From: CAWCLK01 sp963796225
GTDB taxonomy: Bacteria > Actinomycetota > Nitriliruptoria > Nitriliruptorales > Nitriliruptoraceae
Length of the DNA: 64,000 bases
Assembly (NCBI GenBank): GCA_963796225.1
Contig: CAWCLK010000019.1
Coordinates: 62,001-126,000, forward strand
Direction of reading: 5' to 3'
How positions within the stretch are numbered: position 1 is the stretch's first letter; each line of letters opens with the position of its first letter. Below are positions 19,042 to 26,427 of the stretch, piece by piece. Position numbers and translations under genes: made by a program. The notes under the pieces are model-generated. The model was not told the DNA's origin and ran no database searches. It saw only the letters and a list, made by a program, of their open reading frames with translations.

Positions 19042-21145
19042 ATGATCGCGCTGCAGCGCCAGTCGATCCGCTCCCTCATCCGCATCGTCACGATGCTGGC
19101 GGCACTCACATCACTTCTCCTGACGATGTGGACGCCCTCCCTCGGCGCGGCCTACGCGGAAGGCAACGGCAACCCACCCCCGAACACGTGCGACAAGGCC
19201 TACCCAGACCTGGTGAAGATCGACACAGGCCTCGGGGACGTTCACGACACCGCGAAGGGGTCGTCCTCGCCTGGGGCGACGACAGCACCTCACGGCGACG
19301 ACAGCGTCGACTACAGGTCCCCGACGGCTACTCCCTCGTCCTGTGCGTCAAGGGCGGCGACGGCACCGCGATGCCGGCCCTGTACGAGGACCTGACGGGT
19401 ACGGGGTTCGTCACCACGAACCACGGCGCCGTCTCCCACATCGCCTATCTCGTCACGCCAGTCACCACCACCGGTAGCGGCACCGTCGTCAAGGCCTGGA
19501 CCGGTGACGAGTTCGACGACACCGGCGTCACGGTGACCTTCACCGCCAAGATCAACGACGGCGAGCCCTTCACCATGGCCCCGGACGACACGGTGACCCT
19601 CGAGTTCGACCAGACCCTCACCATCACCGACGAGTCCGTCACCGGGCTGCCCACGACGTGCCGCTACGTCAGCGACCTGCCCGACGAGATCGGCGCGTCG
19701 TTCACCGCGACCGAGGACCACCCCGACGGGACCATCACCGTCACCAACGACGTCACCTGCCGCGAGGAGGGTGGTGGGTCCGGGACGGTCGCCAAGGCCT
19801 GGACCGGTGACACGTTCGACCACACCGGCGTCACGGTGACCTTCACCGCCATCGTCGGCGACGGGGAGCCCTTCACGATGGTCCCCGGCGACACCGAGCC
19901 GCTCGCCATCGGCGAGACGCTCACGATCACCGACGAGACCGTCACCGGGCTGCCCACGACGTGCAGCTACGTCAGCAACCTGCCCGAGAACGGCGCGTCG
20001 TTCACCGCGACCAGCAGGCACGCCCGACGGCACCATCACCGTCACCAACGACGTCACCTGCACGCCGCCCCTCCGCCGCCACCGCCACCGTCGGGAGCGG
20101 ATCGGGATCGGTCGCCAAGGCATGGGCCGGCGACGCCGTGAGCCTCGACGGCGTGTCCGTCAGCTTCACCGCGAACGTGAACGGCGGCACGAGCTTCACC
20201 ATGGCACCGGGCGACAGCCACGTCCTGCAGTACGGCCAGACCCTGACCATCACCGACGAGTCCGTCACCGGGCCTGCCCACGACATGCGGCTACGTCAGC
20301 GACCTGCCCGCGGGCGGTGCGTCCTTCACCGCGCACGCAGGCAGTCCCACCGGGACGATCACGGTGACCAACACCGTGACGTGCACGGAGGTCACGGGCA
20401 CCGGCACGGTCGCCAAGGCCTGGACCGGTGACACGTTCGACGACACGGACGTCGACGGTGGACGTTCACCGCCAACGTCAACGACGGCGAGCCCTTCACC
20501 ATGGTCCCCGACGACACCCAGACCCTGGACCTGGGTGACACCCTCACCATCACCGGCGAGGACGTCACCGGCCTGGCCAGCACCTGCTCCTACGTCAGCG
20601 ACCTGCCCACCGGCGGCGCCTCCTTCACCGCCACGGCAGAGGACCCGAACGGCACCATCGTCGTCACCAACGACGTGACGTGCACGGCGGTCAACCCTGA
20701 CGTGGTCGTGAACGTGCGCCTCGAGAAGGTCTGGGACCTGAACGGGCCGCAGGGTGTCGTGGGCTCCATCGACACCGACGCGATGGGCGTGACCTTCACG
20801 CTCGACGGGCGCACCGGCACCTACGAGCCGGGTGACACGGTCACCGCGAAGCCCGGCGACGTGCTCGTCGCCCAGGAGACGATGACGGGCACGCTTCCGA
20901 AGGCCTGCGAGCTGACCGACACCATCGCGGATCCCTACACCGTGACGGACGCGTCCGGCCAGGTGCTCACGGTCACGAACGTGGTCGAGTGCGCCGACGT
21001 CAAGGGCGTCGTCATCGAGAAGCCGACGCTGCCCGCCACCGGGGCCGACTCCGGCCTCTGGGCGCTGGTTGCGGCGCTGCTGTCCGGCGCCGGGGCGCTG
21101 CTGCTGTTCGCCACCCGCGAAACGCCGACCGGGCGGCGTGGCTGA
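19042..21145 (+). CDS. Surface protein B: LPATG-anchored repeat protein, paralogue of A, frame-broken
   Basis: About 700 residues. The signal peptide (MIALQRQSIRSLIRIVTMLA, cleavage near AYA/E) is clearly homologous to that of protein A. The body has four repeats of about 98 residues, each opening G(T/S)VAKAWTGD(T/E)FD and containing FTMxPDDT, LTITDESVTGLP and TVTNDVTC: DUF5979-like prealbumin folds with two Cys per repeat. A shorter fifth domain (VNVRLEKVWDLNGPQGVVGS) precedes LPATG, a membrane helix and GRRG. Frame breaks lie near 19260, 20015, 20275 and 20455. Probably anchored by sortase and co-regulated with A through the shared leader type. ATG at 19042 matches the start of A. Confidence 0.65.
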
Positions 21146-21160
21146 CCCCTCCCGGCACCA

Positions 21161-21191
21161 CCGACGGCCCGCGCCCCGCGCGGGCCGTCGG
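21161..21191 (+). terminator. Terminator hairpin after surface gene B
   Basis: Stem CCGACGGCCCGCG/CGCGGGCCGTCGG (13 bp) around a short C-rich loop, 16 bases after the stop. Same core as the hairpin at 18693-18721. Confidence 0.75.
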
Positions 21192-21202
21192 TCTTCCTCG
21201 GC

Positions 21203-21448
21203 TCAGCCCGCCGGCGAAGGGGGGCATGACCACGATCTCGTCGGCGGCGGTGAGGTCACGGGTCGGTCGGTGCGGGGGACCGTCTCGCCGTCGACCGAGA
21301 CGATCGCGACCTGCAGGCGGCGCTGCCATCACCTCGCCGAACCGGTCGGCGAGCTCGGCGAGCAGGTCGGCCACGGTCGTGGCCTCGACCTCGACCTGGG
21401 CCGGCCCGCGGCGTCCCGCAGGGCTGCGAACAGCCGCACGCGGGTCAT
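21203..21448 (-). CDS. MoaD/ThiS-family sulfur carrier protein (frame-broken)
   Basis: About 80 residues, ubiquitin-like fold: VRLFAALRDAAG start, EVEATTVADLLAELADRFGE, then DEIVVMPPFAGG at the end, where the Gly-Gly tail would be thiocarboxylated. Breaks near 21335, possibly near 21400, and at the final codons shift the frame. The ATG overlaps the hydrolase stop (ATGA). Whether it serves molybdopterin or another pathway cannot be told, because no moa genes are nearby. Confidence 0.65.
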
Positions 21449-22359
21449 GGCGTCCCCGCCAGCGCCCCGCGCTCGGGGAACGCCCCGTCACGCAGGGCCG
21501 CCTCGATCGCCGCGCCCAGACGGGTGGCGAGCTGGGGGGTGAAGCCGTCCTCCGCGTGGCCGAAGCCCGCGGGCTCGACCCACAGGCGGGCCCGGGGCGC
21601 CGCGGCGGCGATGGCTTCGGCGTCGCGGACCGGGAAGTAGGCGTCGTCCTCGCCGTGGACCACCAGCAGCGGCACATCGACGGCGGTGGCGAACTCCTCG
21701 GGGTGACCGGGATGCTCCCAGTGGGCCGGCGGGACGACACGGACGCCGAGGCCGACCCGCATGCCGGCCCGGCTCCAGCGCGACTCCCAGTGGCGCTTGA
21801 GCCGCTGCATGGCCTCGGTCGCGGGCTCCTCCTCGAGCTGGGCGGGTGCCGAGATCACCACGGCCGCCTCGGCTCGAGTGCCCTGCGCCAGGGCGTGCAG
21901 CACGCTGGTGGCGCCCATGGACGCCCCGACCAGCACCACCCGGTCGTGCCCGCGGTCACGCAGCCATGCCACTGCCCCGGCCACGTCGAGGGCCTCGCGG
22001 TCGCCCAGTGTGGTGTGCCCACGCGAGTGGCCGTGGCCCCGCAGGTCGAGCGCCAGCACGTGGGCGTGATCGGCCAGCCCGTCGGCGAGCCGGGCGTAGG
22101 CCGGCTTGCGGCGATGGGCCGCGAACCCGTGGGCCAGCACGACCGCCGGGGCGTCCACGTGCGGGCCCGGCAGCCACGTGGCGGCCAGGTCGGTCCCGTC
22201 GGAGGCGGGCAGCCGGACCTCCGCGTGCGGGGCATGGTGCCCCCCGACGACGCCGCGGGTCTCGAGGAAGGCGCGCACCACGCCACGGTGGGCCGGGGCG
22301 TCGTCGAGCAGGCCGACGGCACCGAGGACGGCGAGGGGGAGATGGCGGGGGCGCGACAT
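21445..22359 (-). CDS. Alpha/beta hydrolase, probable esterase/lipase
   Basis: 304 residues. Oxyanion region VLAHGFAAHRRK, DLRGHGHSRG, nucleophile elbow GASMGA, acid VHGEDDAYFP and a C-terminal His (GFGHAEDGF): the complete Ser-Asp-His set. The N terminus has a hydrophobic stretch (LPLAVLGAVGLLDD) and may be membrane-associated. Substrate unknown. The start ATG has an AGGGGG site and lies only nine bases from the divergent glnR-like start. Confidence 0.82.
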   Translation of the reverse strand: MSRPRHLPLAVLGAVGLLDDAPAHRGVVRAFLETRGVVGGHHAPHAEVRLPASDGTDLAATWLPGPHVDAPAVVLAHGFAAHRRKPAYARLADGLADHAHVLALDLRGHGHSRGHTTLGDREALDVAGAVAWLRDRGHDRVVLVGASMGATSVLHALAQGTRAEAAVVISAPAQLEEEPATEAMQRLKRHWESRWSRAGMRVGLGVRVVPPAHWEHPGHPEEFATAVDVPLLVVHGEDDAYFPVRDAEAIAAAAPRARLWVEPAGFGHAEDGFTPQLATRLGAAIEAALRDGAFPERGALAGTP

Positions 22360-22368
22360 GGTCCCCCT

Positions 22369-23074
22369 ATGCTGCCAGACGTGCAGTTACTCGTCCTCAC
22401 AGAGCGCACCGGCGGTGGCACCGAGCTCCTGCCGTCACTTGACTACCTCGGGCACGACGTCGTCGACATCCCGCTGGACTCGGTCTCGCTGCCCCGGCCT
22501 GGTCGACACCGACGTCGTGATCGTCGACGCGACCGCCGACCTGCGCACCGCGACGGCGGCCTGCCGGACCGCGTCCGTGCAGGAACTGCCGGTCCCGATC
22601 CTGGTCGTGGTGGCCGAATCGGCGCTGGCCGCGCTCAAGCCCAGCTGGGGCTTCGACGACTGGGTCCTGCCGACGGCCTCGCCCGCCGAGCTCGAGACTC
22701 GCCTGCGGCTGGTGGGCACGGCCGCCGAGCACCGCGACGCACCGGTCCGCGGCTCCACCATCGGCGAGCTCGTCATCGACGAGGACTCCTACCAGGTGCG
22801 GCTGCGGGGCGAACCGCTCGACCTCACCTACAAGGAGTTCGAGCTCCTCAAGACGCTGGCGGCACACCCCAACCGCGTGTTCACCCGCGAGCTGCTCCTG
22901 CAGGAGGTCTGGGGCTACGACTACTTCGGGGGCTCGCGCACCGTCGACGTGCACATCCGGCGCCTGCGGGCCAAGCTCGGCCCCGAGCACGAAGCGCTGA
23001 TCGGGACGGTGCGGGGCGTGGGCTACAAGCTCGTCCCGCTGTCCGACCGCAAGCGGGACGTGGACGAGGGCTGA
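22369..23074 (+). CDS. glnR: GlnR-like OmpR-family response regulator (one frame break)
   Basis: About 234 residues. The N-terminal receiver-like domain (LVLTERTGGGTELLPSLDYL, then DTDVVIVDATADL) lacks a clear acidic pocket, as in the orphan nitrogen regulator GlnR. The C-terminal winged helix is textbook OmpR (YKEFELLKTLAAHPNRVFTR, then DVHIRRLRAKLG and GVGYKLVP). Mycobacteria have glnR next to mshD, the same neighbour as here. A base is lost or gained near 22500. ATG at 22369 or GTG at 22381; there is no ribosome site, so translation may be leaderless. Confidence 0.75.
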
Positions 23075-23075
23075 C

Positions 23076-24078
23076 TCACGCGCACCACCTGCGCGGCGCG
23101 TGGGTGGTCGCCAGGGCCCGCCCGAGCGCGACGTCCTCCCAGCGCACCGCGAACCCCTGCGAGGCGTACAGCCGGACCGCCCGCTCGTTGGCCAGGTCGA
23201 CCCAGAGCATCACGTCCCGGCAGCCGACGTCACGCAGGTGGGCCAGCCCGGCGTGGAGGAGCACCGCCCCGAGCCGACTGCCCTGCGCGTCGGGGTGGAC
23301 CGCGAGGTTGTAGACCTCACCGGTCCGGTCGCCGCGGCGCTTGGTCCAGTGGACCCCGAGCACCGCCCCGCCCCCCGCGCGCGCGACCAGCAGGTCGGCC
23401 GGGTCGAACCAGTCGTAGGACCGTTTGCGGTCGAAGTCGTCGCGCGTCCACCCGCCGTCGGGCGTGCCGGCGTAGGCGGCGGCGAGCACGTCCACGACGG
23501 CGTCCGCGTCCCCCTCGTCGAAGGTGTCCAGGACGACGCCTTCGGGCACGTCGGGCCGCAGCGGACTCGTCGGCATCGTCGAGGTCGCGGCCCAGCACGC
23601 CGAGCCGCCGGTCCAGGGCGTAGCCCGCTCGCGCCGCGCAGCGCAGGTCGGCCTCGGTCGCGTGGCGCAGCCACACCTGCAGGCGACGCGCCCCGTGCCG
23701 GCGCCCCAGCACGTCGACCGCCCCGAGCAGGGCCGTCAGCGGTGGCTCGCAGGGCCGCTGCTCGCGGTCCACGGCGACGTCGCCCCGCGCCAGCCCCGCC
23801 GGGTCGTCGTCCGTCGGTAGGACCAGCCCCGCGTAGCCGACGGCCGCGTCCTCGCGGCGGGCCACCACCGAGTGCCAGTGTCCCTGCCGGTCGCCGTCCC
23901 CGGCGGCCAGCGCCTCGAGGCGTGCCCGCTCGGACTCGTCGACCAGCGGCACCCCCGCCGCCCGTTCGGCCCGATCGAGCAGCGCGACCACGGATTCGAT
24001 GGCGTCGTCGCCCCGCAGCACCCGCGCCTCGACGCCGTCGGCACGCGCCACGACGTCGCGGTGGTCTCCGGCCTGCAT
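23076..24078 (-). CDS. mshD: Mycothiol synthase (one frame break)
   Basis: About 333 residues in two GNAT domains, as in MshD. N-terminal half: VVALLDRAERAAGVPLVDES, then WHSVVARREDAAVGYAGLVL. C-terminal half: DFDRKRSYDWFDPADLLVAR, VYNLAVHPDAQGSRLGAVLL (acetyl-CoA motif), VMLWVDLANERAVRLYASQGF. MshD acetylates the cysteinyl amine in the last mycothiol step. A single-base break near 23570 separates the halves. ATG at 24078 follows GAGG. Convergent with glnR, two bases between stops. Confidence 0.88.
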
Positions 24079-24163
24079 GGACGCCTCGGTGGGTGGCGGG
24101 TGCAGCCGGATGCTACGGCGACGCGCGGTGCGAGCGCGCTCGCCGGGGACGCACCTCCGCCGG

Positions 24164-24192
24164 TTTGTGTTCCCCCGGGGGTTGGCTACCCT
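24164..24192 (+). promoter_or_regulatory. Probable promoter of the tRNA cluster
   Basis: TTTGTG (24164-24169), 17 bases, TACCCT (24187-24192), about 28 bases before tRNA-Lys. Confidence 0.4.
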
Positions 24193-24219
24193 TCGCCCTC
24201 GCATCCGGTCATGCCACAG

Positions 24220-24292
24220 GGGCCGCTAGCTCAACTGGCAGAGCATCGGACTTTTAATCCGCTGGTTGCAGGTTCGAATCCTGCGCGGCCCA
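24220..24292 (+). tRNA. tRNA-Lys (TTT)
   Basis: Seven-bp acceptor stem GGGCCGC/GCGGCCC with discriminator A, D-arm AGCTCAACTGGCAGAGC, anticodon loop CTTTTAA (anticodon TTT) and T-loop GGTTCGAATCC. No encoded CCA. Confidence 0.97.
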
Positions 24293-24312
24293 CAGCCACC
24301 AGCGGTTCATAT

Positions 24313-24387
24313 GGACCTGTGGAGCAGTTAGGAGTGCTCGCCACCCTGTCAAGGTGGAGGTCGCGGGTTCAAATCCCGTCAGGTCCG
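24313..24387 (+). tRNA. tRNA-Asp (GTC)
   Basis: Acceptor stem GGACCTG/CAGGTCC, discriminator G (typical of Asp), anticodon loop CTGTCAA, T-arm CGGGTTCAAATCCCG. 20 bases after tRNA-Lys. Confidence 0.97.
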
Positions 24388-24449
24388 CTCACGGCCGGTG
24401 CTGCTTGCCGGCCGTGCGCCGTTGAGGGCGTCCGCGCCCCGCGGCAGGC

Positions 24450-24522
24450 GGTCAGGTAGCTCAGTTGGTAGAGCACACGACTGAAAATCGTGGTGTCGGC
24501 GGTTCGACCCCGCCCCTGACCA
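24450..24522 (+). tRNA. tRNA-Phe (GAA)
   Basis: Acceptor stem GGTCAGG/CCTGACC, discriminator A, D-arm AGCTCAGTTGGTAGAGC, anticodon loop CTGAAAA, T-arm GCGGTTCGACCCCGC. Confidence 0.97.
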
Positions 24523-24526
24523 CATC

Positions 24527-24570
24527 CACGAATTCGGGCTCCCAGCTGGCGATCGGGGCCCGAATTCGTG
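24527..24570 (+). terminator. Inverted repeat after tRNA-Phe
   Basis: Perfect 13-bp arms CACGAATTCGGGC (24527-24539) and GCCCGAATTCGTG (24558-24570) with an 18-base loop, five bases after the tRNA. Likely ends the tRNA transcript; no T-run follows. Confidence 0.55.
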
Positions 24571-24709
24571 ATTGCGGGGCGCTTTCGTTTAGCGCCGGTC
24601 CCGGTCCCGGCGTGACAAATTCATGCCAACCACCAGGTTGTGGACAACCTGGGTCGGCGGGTTCCGCCGGGCGTACCGTGAAGACGTCCGCCAGCGGAAG
24701 CGCATCACC

Positions 24710-24883
24710 ATGGGGATCCGACGCTTGCCCTCGGGCTGCTATCAGGTCCGCTTCCAGCTCGACCGCGTCTCCTATGCCGCGACGTTCCCCACCCGTGAGA
24801 TCGCCGAGGACGCCGAGCCTTGGTTGCGTGAGAGCGCACCGCACCGCCCGAGCCCGTCGCACCGCGCACAGCCCGACGAGTGA
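24710..24883 (+). pseudogene. Remnant of a phage-type integrase (N-terminal arm-binding domain only)
   Basis: 57 residues starting MGIRRLPSGCYQVRFQLDRV and continuing YAATFPTREIAEDAEPWLRE. This is the three-stranded AP2-like arm-type DNA-binding domain that begins actinobacterial tyrosine integrases (usual form GSIRRRPSGRYQARY, then FATRAEAEAWL). The protein stops where the core-binding and catalytic domains should start, and no R-H-R-Y catalytic region follows. It lies 190 bp past tRNA-Phe, a typical integration site. Confidence 0.6.
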
Positions 24884-25322
24884 TCCGCCGCGACTCCTCG
24901 GCTCCGCACCGTGCCGCCAAGGCTTCCGACCACCGGCGGCCGCCGCCGAGCCCACCAGCCGACGTCTGGCCACCGGGCGCTCACCACCGACTTCCCGTGG
25001 CACCGTCTCAACCTCTGAGCAGCCACGGACGGCGACTCCGTCCGGCGCGAAGAGGTTGAAGGCCGCGCAGCGCGGGGGGAAAGTGGCGCAATCGCTTCAA
25101 CCTCGCCGTGCGGGAACCCGCACTACACACACGGTCAGGTTCGGTCTCCGCCGCCTACTCGTGGACGACGACCATGTGCGGTCGTCGTTGCATCGCCACC
25201 GGCCGAAGCCGGCACCGGGGCCTCGCGACTGCGCTGCGATACGGATCCACATCGACCCAGCGAGCTGGTTGCGTTTCTTTCGAATTGCCCCTATTGTTGC
25301 AGGTCACATCGAGGAGCAACAC
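24884..25322 (+). other. Non-coding stretch with promoter of the downstream TA pair
   Basis: No convincing gene. It is lower in GC at its right end. TTGCGT (25269-25274), 17 bases, TATTGT (25292-25297) form a good sigma-A promoter about 26 bases before the antitoxin start, whose ribosome site is GAGGAG at 25311-25316. Confidence 0.5.
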
Positions 25323-25781
25323 GTGAGCGTGCGAGATCGAACGTTCCTGCCTCCTGAGGACGACGCTGCCTTCCGTCGCATCGTGGCGCAGTTCCGAGAC
25401 GAGCGGCGACCCGAGCTCGTCATGCCGGACGGCACTCGCATCGCCCTGCCCGACGAGGTCGCCACCGTGCTGCGAGACGTGGTGACGGCCATGGCCGAAG
25501 GCAAGGCCGTCACCGTCGCGCCACACCACACCACGTTGACCACCCAGCAGGCCGCCGACCTCCTGGGCGTGTCCCGGCCGACCCTGGTCAAGCTGCTCGA
25601 GGACGACCAGATCCCCTACACCCAGCCCGGCCGCCACCGGCGACTGCGTCTCTCCGACGTGCTGGACTACCGGGACCGCATCCGGCACGAGCGCGACCGC
25701 AGCCTCGACGAGCTCGCCGACATCTCCGACGACGCCGGGCTGTACGACGACGACGTCACCCGTACGCGCGTGCGGCGCTGA
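25323..25781 (+). CDS. Antitoxin with excisionase/MerR-like DNA-binding domain
   Basis: 152 residues. Residues about 68-115 are an excisionase-family HTH (LTTQQAADLLGVSRPTLVKL, then PYTQPGRHRRLRLSDVLDY). The N terminus includes RPELVMPDGTRIALPDEVAT, common in antitoxins that precede PIN-domain toxins. The C-terminal acidic tail (LDELADISDDAGLYDDD) probably wraps the toxin. GTG start after GAGGAG. It ends seven bases before the PIN gene, so the two form a type II toxin-antitoxin operon, probably autoregulated by the HTH. Confidence 0.82.
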   Translation: MSVRDRTFLPPEDDAAFRRIVAQFRDERRPELVMPDGTRIALPDEVATVLRDVVTAMAEGKAVTVAPHHTTLTTQQAADLLGVSRPTLVKLLEDDQIPYTQPGRHRRLRLSDVLDYRDRIRHERDRSLDELADISDDAGLYDDDVTRTRVRR

Positions 25782-25788
25782 CCACCTC

Positions 25789-26427
25789 GTGTTCTCGGTC
25801 GTCCTCGACGCGTGCGCGCTCTACCCCGCCTACCTGCGCGACACCCTGCTCCGCATGGCGGCCGCCGAGCTGTACCGGCCTCTGTGGACCACGACCATCC
25901 TCGACGAACTGGTCGACAACCTGCCGGACCGCGTCACGCCGTCCGCTGCCGCGCGCATCCGGTCCAACATGGTCGCGAGCTTCCCCGACGCCTTCGTGAG
26001 CGACCACGTCGACCTGATCAGCGCGATGACCAACCACCCCAAGGACCGGCACGTCCTGGCCGCCGCGGTCCGCGCAGCCGCCAGTGCCATCGTCACCTTC
26101 AACGTCGATGACTTCCCGCCCCGGGCGACCGAGCCGTACGACGTCGAAGTGCTGCACCCCGACGAGTTCCTGCTCAACCAGCTCGACCTGTCGCCCGGAA
26201 TCGCCCTCGACGTGCTCCGCCGCCAGATCGCTGGATACCGCGACCCGGCCATGGACCTGTTCGATCTCGCCGCGGCCCTGGAACGGTGCGGCTGTCCGGA
26301 CACCGCCGCCGCCTCGGGCACGGTCGCGTGGACCGGGAGCGTGACCGGCACTGCTGTCTGCCGCTGGGGTGGATCCCCGCCGTCCATCAGGGCGCATGAC
26401 GCGGGTCGCTCGGTCCCCGCGGGGTGA
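25789..26427 (+). CDS. PIN-domain toxin (RNase)
   Basis: 212 residues. PIN acidic residues: Asp in VVLDACALYP, Glu in TTILDELVDN, Asp in NHPKDRHVLAAA, Asp in FNVDDFPP. HPDEFLLNQLDLSP is typical of the subgroup paired with excisionase-type antitoxins. The last 35 or so residues (after CPDTAAAS) look unlike the family and overlap the end of the convergent clpC-like gene, so a frame break or loss of the original stop near 26310 is likely. Confidence 0.82.
   Translation: MFSVVLDACALYPAYLRDTLLRMAAAELYRPLWTTTILDELVDNLPDRVTPSAAARIRSNMVASFPDAFVSDHVDLISAMTNHPKDRHVLAAAVRAAASAIVTFNVDDFPPRATEPYDVEVLHPDEFLLNQLDLSPGIALDVLRRQIAGYRDPAMDLFDLAAALERCGCPDTAAASGTVAWTGSVTGTAVCRWGGSPPSIRAHDAGRSVPAG

Noticed and set aside
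20989..23313. 774-codon open frame on the plus strand across surface gene B, hydrolase and glnR
   Set aside because: It only reads through other genes in a wrong frame. Its only meaningful part is the first segment of glnR.
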